A DNA stretch of 14,331 nt from Methanosarcinaceae archaeon (lineage in GTDB: Archaea; Halobacteriota; Methanosarcinia; Methanosarcinales; Methanosarcinaceae), in NCBI GenBank assembly GCA_016926455.1, contig JAFGOO010000166.1, positions 1 to 14,331 on the forward strand, read 5' to 3'. Shown piece after piece: positions 6,412-14,102 of this stretch. Both the position numbers and the translations under genes were made by a program. A model generated the notes under the pieces. That model ran no database searches. It worked only from the letters and a program-made list of their open reading frames with translations, and was not told the origin of the DNA. How positions within the stretch are numbered: position 1 is the stretch's first letter; every line of letters starts with the position of its first letter.

Positions 6412-7031
6412 GCGGTCTTCCCCTCTCCCCATCCTCTTTTATACACAGGGTAAGCAAACACGCGTTTGATGTATTTCGCAGCAACAGCATCTCCTTTTCT
6501 GGACCAGAAACTTCCATCCCTTACCTTGATGCGGGTGACAGAAAAAGACCTGCCTTCAACCTTATCCTCGTTGCCGATAACAAATTCATAATCACCAGGA
6601 ACCTTTTTGATCAGTGATTCCGTTTGCTTGCCCATGTTGATGGAAATCTTGACATTGACCTCCCCAATAGCCCTGCCCCAGATAGTATCAATATCCTCTA
6701 CCTTCGCAGCATCCACTCGCTTCTCCTTTGACTCGATGGTTGTCACTATAATGGGATACACTTCATCTGCCGACTCATCATCAACCACCATCTCATCGTC
6801 TTTGTACACCATTTCCCCTGATTTCAGCTGGGTCACACATCTAAACGATTCGTCTCCCTTGCTGACGATTACTCTTATACTGACTGGTTTTGGAATCTCG
6901 ATCTTTGCAGGGTGCACTTGCTCACACTGCTGGCATCTTACAACAGGATTTTGCCCCCATTTCAATACATCATGCAATACTGGTTCTTTTGGTGAGCATG
7001 ATGGACACTCTATTTCTACTTCCTGATTCAT
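6381..7031 (-). CDS. HVO_0476 family zinc-ribbon protein
   Basis: A 216-residue archaeal protein with an N-terminal zinc ribbon, Cys9-x2-Cys12 and Cys33-x2-Cys36, followed by a beta-rich region without a recognised catalytic motif. A basic C-terminus holds AYPVYKRGWGE near residue 200. The overall plan matches the conserved archaeal HVO_0476 family, which has no established function. It leads a three-gene unit with PCMT and the DUF151 protein. Upstream of the ATG (7031) the ribosome site is weak (AGGAA about 8-12 bases away). The 119-base gap to the agmatinase gene suggests its own promoter, though I see no strong TATA box there. Confidence 0.8.
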   Translation of the reverse strand: MNQEVEIECPSCSPKEPVLHDVLKWGQNPVVRCQQCEQVHPAKIEIPKPVSIRVIVSKGDESFRCVTQLKSGEMVYKDDEMVVDDESADEVYPIIVTTIESKEKRVDAAKVEDIDTIWGRAIGEVNVKISINMGKQTESLIKKVPGDYEFVIGNEDKVEGRSFSVTRIKVRDGSFWSRKGDAVAAKYIKRVFAYPVYKRGWGEGKTAWSMKRSGRD

Positions 7032-7098
7032 AATCTTAGTTCCTATGTTTAGTATAGACCCCTAAATAGTTAACCATAGCATGGCTTGATAGCAAAAC

Positions 7099-7127
7099 AT
7101 GAAATATCCAGATTCTTAACATTTCAT
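7099..7127 (-). other. weak inverted repeat after the agmatinase gene
   Basis: ATGAAAT (7099-7105) and ATTTCAT (7121-7127) form a 7-bp AT-rich stem with a 15-base loop, 24 bases past the agmatinase stop. There is no U-tract. It may mark the end of the aIF5A-agmatinase transcript or be chance. Confidence 0.2.
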
Positions 7128-7150
7128 CAAGACCAGCAACATGGTATCCA

Positions 7151-8020
7151 TCATTTGTAGCCTGCTGCATGCGCAGCAATGAACTCCCGCATTAGTTTTG
7201 TACCAAGAATTGCAGTCTGTCCACCGTCGTATTCAGGTGAGATTTCCACCACGTCAAAACCAACTGCCATCGGTGCAAGGGTGCGTATTACTTCCCTGAC
7301 ATCCACTGCACTCAGACCGAAGGGTTCAGGTGTTCCAAGACCCGGTGCATATGAGGGGTCAATGGCATCCATATCCAGCGATAGGTATATTCGGGTGCAT
7401 TCAAGGTATTCGATAACTTCAGACAGAACATTTTTTATCCCAACCTCAGCAACATCTTCTGGAGTATAGTAGAGTATGTTATTCTCTTTTGCAAAATCCC
7501 ACTCTTCCTTCGGTCCGCTCCGAATCCCAATCGCTGCATAATTAGCTGTAACCTCGTCTATGATATGCCTTGAAACACATGCATGGCTGTACTTCAGTCC
7601 ACCGTACTCTTCACGGAGATCAAAATGCGCATCCAGCACAACAACTCCAAAATCATCACCTGTCTGCCCTGCACATGCCTTGACGCATGGGAGGGTCAAT
7701 GAATGCTCGCCTCCGAGCATGATGGGAATTTTCCCATCCCTTACAATAGGTTCCACACTGTAAAACAGAGCCGTCAAGGTTTCGTCGACAGATGCGTACT
7801 TTTCAAGGTTTCCGGCATCATGTATCGGCAGGTCCGCAAGATCAATGTCAAAAAATGGGATATAACTCTCAAAATTCGAAGACACCCCGCGCATTGCATC
7901 CGGCGCCCAGCGGCTGCCAGGGCGGAATGATGATGTGCCATCGAAGAGGACACCGAATATCACGTATCTGGCAGAATCGTACTCAGATAGTGCATCCATC
8001 ATGGTTGGTTGGTAGAACAT
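7151..8020 (-). CDS. speB: agmatinase family ureohydrolase
   Basis: A 289-residue Mn-dependent ureohydrolase of the arginase/agmatinase family. The binuclear metal ligands are all seen: His106 in GGEHS, Asp130, His132 and Asp134 in DAHFD, and Asp216 and Asp218 in SLDMDAID. GLGTPEPFGL (227-236) is also typical. Agmatinase cleaves agmatine to putrescine and urea. In archaea lacking classical spermidine routes, an agmatinase-like enzyme has been implicated in completing deoxyhypusine on aIF5A from an agmatine intermediate (work in Haloferax). The gene sits 20 bases after aIF5A on the same strand, which strongly suggests this use here. The ATG at 8020 has no clear ribosome site, so coupled translation is likely. 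Confidence 0.93.
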   Translation of the reverse strand: MFYQPTMMDALSEYDSARYVIFGVLFDGTSSFRPGSRWAPDAMRGVSSNFESYIPFFDIDLADLPIHDAGNLEKYASVDETLTALFYSVEPIVRDGKIPIMLGGEHSLTLPCVKACAGQTGDDFGVVVLDAHFDLREEYGGLKYSHACVSRHIIDEVTANYAAIGIRSGPKEEWDFAKENNILYYTPEDVAEVGIKNVLSEVIEYLECTRIYLSLDMDAIDPSYAPGLGTPEPFGLSAVDVREVIRTLAPMAVGFDVVEISPEYDGGQTAILGTKLMREFIAAHAAGYK

Positions 8021-8040
8021 AGCAGTTGAAAAAACGAAAC

Positions 8041-8424
8041 TTATCTCAGGTCAATCTTCATTTTGCCAAGAGATGTGATATATGTTATTTCCGCTCCTTC
8101 TTTGATCCTATCCTTGTACTCAGGCGGGATCATAAGTTCAAATGTGGAATAGTCGTCCATATCCATCAGCTGGACAATATCACCGGCTATTGAAAGTACC
8201 TGTGCGCTCTTTCGCTCCACGATGGGCATGTAGACCTTTGAGGATACAGAACCTATGTATGAGCGCTTCTGGTTGTCGAAGATACCGATTGCATCAATCC
8301 TTGCTTTTGCTGAACCGTGTTTTCCAGGCTTGGATTTTGAGATGCTTTTGATCACACAGGGCTCATCATCGATGATCATGTACTTGCCTTCTTTAAGTTC
8401 CTTGACTTCTACTTGCTGTTTCAT
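8041..8424 (-). CDS. eif5A: translation factor aIF5A
   Basis: A 127-residue homologue of eukaryotic eIF5A and bacterial EF-P, which binds the ribosome and relieves stalling at difficult sequences such as polyproline. The modification loop SKPGKHGSAK (31-40) places the lysine that becomes hypusine or deoxyhypusine at Lys35. The N-terminal SH3-like and C-terminal OB-fold parts give the normal full length. GGAGG lies seven bases before the ATG at 8424. It is the first gene of a unit with the agmatinase-family enzyme, its likely modification partner. No deoxyhypusine synthase gene lies in this window. Confidence 0.96.
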   Translation of the reverse strand: MKQQVEVKELKEGKYMIIDDEPCVIKSISKSKPGKHGSAKARIDAIGIFDNQKRSYIGSVSSKVYMPIVERKSAQVLSIAGDIVQLMDMDDYSTFELMIPPEYKDRIKEGAEITYITSLGKMKIDLR

Positions 8425-8492
8425 TTATAAGCCTCCAGTTGGTTGTGAATAATTTCTGCTATTTGTATTTGTGGGTGGTATAATCCGTGATT

Positions 8493-8501
8493 CTATATAT
8501 C
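8493..8501 (-). promoter_or_regulatory. TATA box for the aIF5A unit
   Basis: On the - strand this reads GATATATAG. Transcription would start near 8470, leaving a leader of about 46 bases with GGAGG at its end. A second AT-rich candidate (GATTATACC, around 8476-8484) would give a shorter leader. Confidence 0.4.
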
Positions 8502-8541
8502 AAGTTAACGCGGAAATGAGAACAATATACAGAAAGTTAAC
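8502..8541 (+). repeat. two AAGTTAAC copies in the divergent promoter region
   Basis: AAGTTAAC occurs at 8502-8509 and 8534-8541, and each copy holds the palindrome GTTAAC. The pair lies between the two opposing TATA candidates (8493-8501 and 8552-8560), 32 bases apart or about three helical turns. That placement would suit a shared regulator; chance is not excluded. The rest of the 230-base gap (8425-8654) holds no gene that I can see. Confidence 0.3.
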
Positions 8542-8551
8542 AATTCATGAA

Positions 8552-8560
8552 ACTATATAA
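8552..8560 (+). promoter_or_regulatory. TATA box candidate for the surface-protein gene
   Basis: ACTATATAA would set transcription start near 8580 and a leader of about 75 bases. A nearer AT-rich stretch (8610-8621, AATTTAAATAAT) is an alternative that would give a very short leader. GGAGTTGGAGGT (8638-8649) is the ribosome site. Confidence 0.4.
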
Positions 8561-8654
8561 ATCAATTCGTTCGATATCGGATATTCTTACCACAATCTTT
8601 ATTAATTACAAATTTAAATAATTCTCTAAAGTAAATTGGAGTTGGAGGTTAAAT

Positions 8655-10139
8655 ATGAAACTATCAGGTATACTTTTAGGTAGCATCATTCTGTTTTCGC
8701 TTGCAATTGGGGCAGTCTCAGCACAGATGGGAAATACAGCAACACGGGGAGGAATAACGGGTGTTGATGCTTTTGGACATATGGACAACAGGTTCATGGG
8801 ATTTTCGTCAAAGACATTCTCTCAGGTCTGCAGTGAATTCGGTGTTTCAGCCGATACAGCAATTTCGGACATGATGCTTCCTGCAAACCTTAACCGTCAG
8901 ATGACCATTGCCCAGATTGAAGAAAAATATAAGCTAAAAGCTGACGACATCGCTAATTACATGGTCATGCACATGCACCATACAACCGCATCTGTAAATG
9001 CAAGACAGATGGTGTTGATGCGTCAGCAGGCATCGCATGGTAAAAGATTACAAGGGATGGTCCAGGGTCTTCATTTCATGAGGGTGGGCAATTCAGAATA
9101 CGGTGAATATGTCACATACACCTTTGACGAGGCTGGTATAGTCCGGGACTTCGCGGTCTCTGGAGATATAATATTTGACTCTATCGAAGTTTTAGATTTT
9201 ATTTATACTGATGAGAACATCCAGGGGTCGAGCGCCCAGTATGTTGGTGAATCGGCAATATTCAACCTTCATGACAACCCGAATGCAATAACGCAGGTTA
9301 TGGCACTCAAAAACATTTCCGTGGTATTCGATTTAGCAGAAGGTGTGGAGGCAAACCGGATTACTGATCAGGAAAACGGAACAACAATCGTAAAAATAAG
9401 AAAGAACAACTTCGAGGGATACCTCATATTATGCGAGGATTGTTTGAGACGTGAAGTGGACACAAACAATGTTGATATCGAGATTAAGGATGGGACCGTA
9501 AAAGCGTATCTGGTTGAGTACAGCAAGGTCATTTTCAGGGCTACACCCATGGAACCGCAGTATCTTCAGACGCAGTACCAGTATTCAGAGCGTTCTTTAT
9601 ACATGAATCAGAGGATCAATCAGGAAATCGCAAGTGGAAGAGTCGGTGCAGAAGTTGCAATCCGCAACCGAGGTGACACATCATCTCTCCTGAATTATAC
9701 CGCTGTTAATTTGCAGTTAAGGGAAACTTTACGAAACCGTGTGGTTTTGAGTGTGGCATCTGAACTTGAAGAAGGGCAGATCATCACCATTAACCTAGAC
9801 AATGAGACCCTAGATCTTACAAGACCTGAACGCATTCGTTTGAGGTATGATGGGCAGTTGCTTACATGTGTGGACAACATCGATGAGCTGTTTGCAAATG
9901 GAAGTCTTCCTCTCTGTTATATGATGCGGGAGAATGAGACAGCTACTATGGCGGTGTACATTCCCGAGTTCTCGGAACATGAGATCATAATAGATGTGGA
10001 ACCAGAGCCCACTGAAACAGAAACGGAACATGAGACCCAAGTTCCCACAGAAACCGAAGAGGGCGCTCCAACACCGGCATTCGGGGTAGTGCTTGCAGCC
10101 ACTGCACTGGCAGTTGCATATGACCGCCGCCGAAGGTAA
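8655..10139 (+). CDS. secreted surface protein with PAF-type PGF-CTERM anchor
   Basis: A 494-residue protein of unknown function, exported and anchored at the cell surface. Residues 1-23 are a signal peptide (cleavage likely after VSA). Residues 56-103 hold two similar helical units, xxFGVSAD and xxKYKLKADD, followed by a Met/His-rich stretch MVMHMHH (103-109). A beta-rich body contains CEDC (260-263) and single Cys at 405 and 421. Residues 450-470 are a Thr/Glu/Pro stalk, and the end is PAFGVVLAATALAVAYDRRRR: an archaeosortase-type tail in which PGF is PAF. Such tails are cut and lipid-linked in archaea. The gene stands alone between a divergent promoter region and a convergent neighbour. 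Confidence 0.8.
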   Translation: MKLSGILLGSIILFSLAIGAVSAQMGNTATRGGITGVDAFGHMDNRFMGFSSKTFSQVCSEFGVSADTAISDMMLPANLNRQMTIAQIEEKYKLKADDIANYMVMHMHHTTASVNARQMVLMRQQASHGKRLQGMVQGLHFMRVGNSEYGEYVTYTFDEAGIVRDFAVSGDIIFDSIEVLDFIYTDENIQGSSAQYVGESAIFNLHDNPNAITQVMALKNISVVFDLAEGVEANRITDQENGTTIVKIRKNNFEGYLILCEDCLRREVDTNNVDIEIKDGTVKAYLVEYSKVIFRATPMEPQYLQTQYQYSERSLYMNQRINQEIASGRVGAEVAIRNRGDTSSLLNYTAVNLQLRETLRNRVVLSVASELEEGQIITINLDNETLDLTRPERIRLRYDGQLLTCVDNIDELFANGSLPLCYMMRENETATMAVYIPEFSEHEIIIDVEPEPTETETEHETQVPTETEEGAPTPAFGVVLAATALAVAYDRRRR

Positions 10140-10166
10140 AACTATTATTTGCTACACGTATGGGAA

Positions 10167-11870
10167 TCAAAGGATACCAAGTTCCTTAAGCTTCTCATCC
10201 GTGGGCACCCCCTTCTCGCTCCACCCTCTGAAGTGGTAATATTCTGCAAGTCCCCTGTTAAAATCATCCCTGTTAATTCCATCTTTTCCAAATAAACGCA
10301 TAGGTAGGTTGTCATCAGCACGTGTGAATCCCACACTGTTATTGAATAACCTTTCAAGGTTCCAGATACGCTCACCGGTACGCAGCAGTTCTTCAGGGGA
10401 ATAGTGTATCCCGATCACAGCGCTTAAGAGCGCGGCCAGTTCTTCCTCACCCATTGCAAAGGTGGCGAACTTGCATACCATGAGTGAATCAACAGCAGCT
10501 GCAAGGTTCTGGAACACCTGTACAAGCCCTGCCTTGCCATCAAATGTCAGGCGGTCGATGAGTTTTGGCTTTCCGATGACCTCAGGAGCTACCATGTATG
10601 CACGCAGATGGCAACCTCCCCGGTTAGAGGTCGCATACCCCAGCGCCTGTCCCATGATCCCACGTGGGTCGTAGCCAGGGAACTCAAGTCCTTTGGAACT
10701 CATGCTCAACTCAACAGCACCCTTTGCCTTCAGGTACGCATACGACCCTGCCGCAAGTTCACTTTTTCCTTCTCCGATATCTGAAACAAGTTCTTCCAGT
10801 TGCACTGGACCGATTTTAGTGGAAGTGAGTTCAGAGTACGCCGCAATGGTTGAACCGGAGGAGATGGTATCTATCCCATAATCATTGCATATCCTGTTTG
10901 CCTTGATGATGGGGGCCATGTCCCCGTTCCCGATGTCTGGCCCAAACGCCCAGATGGTCTCGTATTCCGGTATCTCAAACCCCCCTTTGATACTTCGCTT
11001 GCACCCAACCGGACAATTGTAACACGAATGCTTTTTGAGATCATAATTGTCCTTGATATACTCACCAGACAAGGATTCTGCACCCCTAAACTGTCCGGTC
11101 TGGAAGTTGCGTGTTGGCAGTATCTTCATATAATTCATGAGGTTCAAGAGCACCGATGTCCCGTAATTTTTAAGACCTTTCGATGTCACAGGACTTGCGC
11201 GAAGAAGCCTCATAGAATTATCTTTTGCTTCTGCGAGCGCCTCAGCATCTGCGATTTCAGGTTTACTGGTTCCCTTCACCACGATCGCCTTTAGGTTCTT
11301 TGAACCCGCCACTGCCCCAATTCCTCCCCGACCGCATGCATGTACATAGTCGTTCATGATGTTTGCAACCGGAACCTGACGTTCACCTGCTCTTCCAATG
11401 CACGAAACCCGCCCCCTTGTCTCCAGCAAACGGCTTGTTTCCCATGTATTCTTTCCCCACAGGTTTGATGCGTCCGCAATATCCACATGCTCATCCTCAA
11501 TCTGGACGTATACTGGCTTATCAGCTTTGCCTGTGATTATAAGCGCATCAACACCTGCAAATTTCATTTCCTTTCCAAAGAATCCACCTGCACTTGAATC
11601 AAAAATAGTTGATGTGAGCGGTGATTTTGTGATGATGCTGTGCCTGCCCGACATGGGAACAGGTGTACCTGTAAGCGGACCTATTGTAATGATAAGGCAA
11701 TTATCAGGACTTAAGGGGTCAATAGCTGGCTGTACCCGGTCATAGAGAAGCTTAACACCCATGCCGCGCCCACCAAGAAAATCCTTGGCAATGTCTTTAC
11801 TAGTTCTAGATTCTATAATCGAATTGTTGTTTAGGTCTAAAGTTATTGTTCTTCCTGCCCAGCCAAACAT
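10167..11870 (-). CDS. aor: aldehyde:ferredoxin oxidoreductase (tungsten enzyme)
   Basis: A 567-residue member of the tungstopterin AOR family, which oxidises aldehydes to acids with ferredoxin as acceptor. It begins MFGWAGRTITLDL, typical of the family, and carries the 4Fe-4S ligands Cys283-x2-Cys286-x3-Cys290 with a distant Cys466. The cofactor-binding stretches GRGGIGAVAGSKNLKAI (181 onward) and SNRGGCHLRAY (415-425) are also present. The start is ATG 11870, with AGGA nine bases upstream inside the end of the previous gene; a TTG at 11888 would add MAGKIK. It is the last gene of a four-gene unit, one base after the methyltransferase stop. The substrate cannot be told; family members vary widely. 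Confidence 0.92.
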   Translation of the reverse strand: MFGWAGRTITLDLNNNSIIESRTSKDIAKDFLGGRGMGVKLLYDRVQPAIDPLSPDNCLIITIGPLTGTPVPMSGRHSIITKSPLTSTIFDSSAGGFFGKEMKFAGVDALIITGKADKPVYVQIEDEHVDIADASNLWGKNTWETSRLLETRGRVSCIGRAGERQVPVANIMNDYVHACGRGGIGAVAGSKNLKAIVVKGTSKPEIADAEALAEAKDNSMRLLRASPVTSKGLKNYGTSVLLNLMNYMKILPTRNFQTGQFRGAESLSGEYIKDNYDLKKHSCYNCPVGCKRSIKGGFEIPEYETIWAFGPDIGNGDMAPIIKANRICNDYGIDTISSGSTIAAYSELTSTKIGPVQLEELVSDIGEGKSELAAGSYAYLKAKGAVELSMSSKGLEFPGYDPRGIMGQALGYATSNRGGCHLRAYMVAPEVIGKPKLIDRLTFDGKAGLVQVFQNLAAAVDSLMVCKFATFAMGEEELAALLSAVIGIHYSPEELLRTGERIWNLERLFNNSVGFTRADDNLPMRLFGKDGINRDDFNRGLAEYYHFRGWSEKGVPTDEKLKELGIL

Positions 11871-11871
11871 C

Positions 11872-12639
11872 TTAATTTTTCCTGCCAACTATTATCTTTA
11901 TATTGTAGGTGAACCAGATATTGTCATTCCTAAGCCTGATATTCAGGTCCGTAAGTTCATATTCCATTGCTGCAAGCATCATTTCTTTCACACGTTTTAC
12001 TGATTCTGCATCCTGTAAGGACATGGAAATCCACTCTTCAAATCCAAAATCAATAGGCCAGTACTTAGAAATTAGGATATCAAAACCGTGATTTTGAAGT
12101 ATCTGCAAAATCTCGAATGATGGATAGTGCTTTACATGGGAGGGGTTTCGAAGTCTTTCCATTTCGTTCTGGTAATCGCTTTTTGCTATATCCTCAGGGG
12201 AGACAATGTCTGAGATAACTATTTTCCCACCGGGACGCAGGACTTTTAACATCTCTGATATTGCTATTTCAGGATTCAAAAAGTGATGAAAAGCAAACGT
12301 ACATGATACGATATCAAAACTGGACACAGCAAAGGGAATCGATTCCATATCCTCAGTTTCAAATATTACATTCTCGACGGCTTCATCTATCTTATACTGT
12401 TTTGCGATCGCAAGCATTTCATCCGTAAAATCGATACCAACAACTTCACAGACGTGCTTTGCAAATTCAAATGCCAAAAATCCGGTACCTGTTGCAACAT
12501 CCAGCAGCCGGTCATTTTTGGATGGAGCTGTCAGTTCAATGATACGCCTAAGATTTTCTTGGTTAGAAAGAGCGCTGCTCTTTGCGTATGCCTTTGAATG
12601 TTTTCCAAACTGGTCCTGTGCTCTGGTTCTTTGGATCAT
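11872..12639 (-). CDS. class I SAM-dependent methyltransferase (UbiE-like)
   Basis: A 255-residue methyltransferase. Motif I is LDVATGTGF (46-54), the acidic residue that binds the ribose of SAM is Asp70 in VVGID, and LRPGGKIVISD (134-144) is the post-motif typical of UbiE/COQ5 relatives. The substrate is unknown: the class includes enzymes for quinones, lipids, arsenic and many small molecules, and no metal-binding Cys pattern of ArsM is seen. The ATG overlaps the stop of the alkyltransferase gene as ATGA, a sign of coupled translation. Its C-terminal end carries the ribosome site of the AOR gene. Confidence 0.88.
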   Translation of the reverse strand: MIQRTRAQDQFGKHSKAYAKSSALSNQENLRRIIELTAPSKNDRLLDVATGTGFLAFEFAKHVCEVVGIDFTDEMLAIAKQYKIDEAVENVIFETEDMESIPFAVSSFDIVSCTFAFHHFLNPEIAISEMLKVLRPGGKIVISDIVSPEDIAKSDYQNEMERLRNPSHVKHYPSFEILQILQNHGFDILISKYWPIDFGFEEWISMSLQDAESVKRVKEMMLAAMEYELTDLNIRLRNDNIWFTYNIKIIVGRKN

Positions 12640-13013
12640 CTTTCTGGTATGGATTCAACTTTTGTCAAAGATCGTTCTGCTTCTCTAAAATGTGCTTCCA
12701 AGTCAAGCAACTTCTTTTTTAGGTTAACCCCGCCGCTGTACCCCCCAATCCCGAATTTCGCAACCACCCTGTGGCAGGGAATCACAATAGGGTATGTATT
12801 CTTGGACAATGCCTGTCCGACCGCCTGTGCTCCCCCACACTTGCCAATGCGGCTTGCAAGTTCTGAATATGTAATCGTTTCTCCGTAGGGTATTTTTCTC
12901 GTTTCTGTGAGCACCTGTTGCTCGAATTCCGTGAGACTGGACATGTCCACATCATAATCGGAAAAATCCACTTTTTCACCACCCAAATACTTTAAAATAT
13001 CCTTAAACCACAT
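12636..13013 (-). CDS. ogt: methylated-DNA-protein-cysteine S-methyltransferase
   Basis: A 125-residue DNA repair protein that moves alkyl groups from O6-alkylguanine to its own cysteine. The acceptor is Cys80 in IPCHRVV, preceded by the helix-turn-helix containing YSELASRIG and AQAVGQAL. The Arg that flips the damaged base out of the helix (the R of the family's ARAVG) is Gln63 here, an unusual change. GIGGYSGG follows as in active members. The N-terminal domain is short (about 25 residues), as in some compact archaeal forms. The gene begins eight bases after the metalloprotease stop with only a distant GGAGG, and its stop overlaps the methyltransferase start. Confidence 0.92.
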   Translation of the reverse strand: MWFKDILKYLGGEKVDFSDYDVDMSSLTEFEQQVLTETRKIPYGETITYSELASRIGKCGGAQAVGQALSKNTYPIVIPCHRVVAKFGIGGYSGGVNLKKKLLDLEAHFREAERSLTKVESIPER

Positions 13014-13021
13014 TTCAAATA

Positions 13022-13741
13022 CTATTTATCTTCCTCCCCAAATATTATCTGTTCGATTTGTTCTCTTTTTCTCTTATGCAACCGCCAGCTTGTAAAAAGA
13101 AATCCGACAACGATCAATGCGGCAGTTGACCCTATGATTAAAAAAGGAAGTGTAGATTCAAGAAGCAATGGATTGAGGTTATCCCTCTGCTCGTATGTTG
13201 GGTACATGATGTCATGTTTGTCGTTGCTGTGCGCAAGTCCTAGTGCATGTCCAATTTCGTGCTTGGAGATCTCATGCATATTGGAATCACCATACTGGAG
13301 CCATGAAAACCCCTGAAAGTTACCGACCTCGAGCACGATCTCAACTCGCAGGCATTTTTCGTTCAGGATATATGGTCTGCAAAATCCTGCAACACCTTCT
13401 GGTGCACCAATGACCTCTTCTAGGTTCTCGACCCATTTTATTGTAATATCTGCATCATGGGTCTCAACTATTTCAAATACAGGTGTGAAGTTCAGTTTTC
13501 CATTTCCTCCTTCTTCCCAGTACTCAAGAGCTTTCTCAACCTGTGTCAGGTAGGTTGGACTGTAATGTGGTGGCACGTTCTTATCATCAATAAAAACAGT
13601 GATTGGAGAATGATCCCATGGCATCTCAAGGATTTTTGGATATGTATCATTATCTAACGATGAGGCAACTGGCGATGCAACGACTAGGACCAATAGAACT
13701 ATTTGAGAGATGAAGTTTGCTTTTGACATACGTAGTTTCAT
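13022..13741 (-). CDS. membrane-bound matrixin-type metalloprotease
   Basis: A 239-residue predicted zinc protease of the metzincin group. HEIGHALGLAH (161-171) is the zinc motif and HDIMYP gives the Met-turn (Met179). Glu162 would be the catalytic base. Residues 8-27 are a signal peptide or anchor and 197-219 a transmembrane helix followed by a basic tail (RLHKRKRE), so the catalytic domain should face outward. Cys121 and Cys130 could form a disulfide. The start is ATG 13741, giving a normal signal (MKLRMSKANF); a GTG at 13795 would add 18 polar residues. It is the first gene of the four-gene unit. Substrates are unknown. Confidence 0.85.
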   Translation of the reverse strand: MKLRMSKANFISQIVLLVLVVASPVASSLDNDTYPKILEMPWDHSPITVFIDDKNVPPHYSPTYLTQVEKALEYWEEGGNGKLNFTPVFEIVETHDADITIKWVENLEEVIGAPEGVAGFCRPYILNEKCLRVEIVLEVGNFQGFSWLQYGDSNMHEISKHEIGHALGLAHSNDKHDIMYPTYEQRDNLNPLLLESTLPFLIIGSTAALIVVGFLFTSWRLHKRKREQIEQIIFGEEDK

Positions 13742-13823
13742 TTTCTCGTGAACTACCACCCCATAAATTGGCTGGCTTCCTGCTTCAAAGAACACCCGCT
13801 GTTTTCTTCACAGGCTTTAAATC

Positions 13824-13838
13824 GGGAAGTCCCTTCCC
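13824..13838. repeat. inverted repeat at the metalloprotease promoter
   Basis: GGGAAG-TCC-CTTCCC, 6-bp perfect arms around three bases, lies just past the expected transcription start of the metalloprotease unit. It is a compact GC-rich dyad in AT-rich DNA, which suits an operator. Confidence 0.35.
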
Positions 13839-13866
13839 TACTGCGTTCCATTTTTAACTCAGTCGG

Positions 13867-13875
13867 TTTTATATG
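13867..13875 (-). promoter_or_regulatory. TATA box for the metalloprotease-ogt-MT-AOR unit
   Basis: On the - strand CATATAAAA gives a start near 13844 and a leader of about 100 bases before ATG 13741. In the rest of the gap (13876-14102) I see a small dyad, GCCC-N6-GGGC (14044-14057) followed by AGGATTTT, and AT-rich stretches that could serve the + strand gene, such as ACATAAACTTAAT around 14028-14040. No gene is visible there. Confidence 0.4.
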
Positions 13876-14102
13876 TACTGATATAGAATGATAGTTACAA
13901 AACCTAATGAGTAACAATGTAATATGTGGTTTGATGTGATATATATGTGACTACAGACATTTGCTACCGTTTGAAAACACTGGTCTTCTTACTCCAAAGG
14001 TGATAAACAACTAACGTACATAAACTTAATTGGAAGCTCACTGGCCCCCAAAAGGGCAGGATTTTCGCAAAAGTAATTACTGATTAATTCAATCATTCCT
14101 AC

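Noticed and set aside
6412..6432. PCMT start at ATG 6432
   Set aside because: The purine tract touches the codon and the added MGRGEDR is atypical. ATG 6411 has GAGGGGA at a good distance.
6607..7026. 139-codon + strand open frame, Ser/Thr-rich
   Set aside because: It is an exact antisense shadow of the zinc-ribbon gene, with low-complexity content explained by that gene's codons.
13742..13795. GTG start extending the metalloprotease by 18 residues
   Set aside because: The added residues are polar and would bury the signal peptide. ATG 13741 gives a standard basic-then-hydrophobic start.
14044..14065. GCCC-N6-GGGC hairpin followed by AGGATTTT as a terminator
   Set aside because: No + strand gene ends upstream of it, and the stem is only four pairs. 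It may belong to the leader of the next gene.
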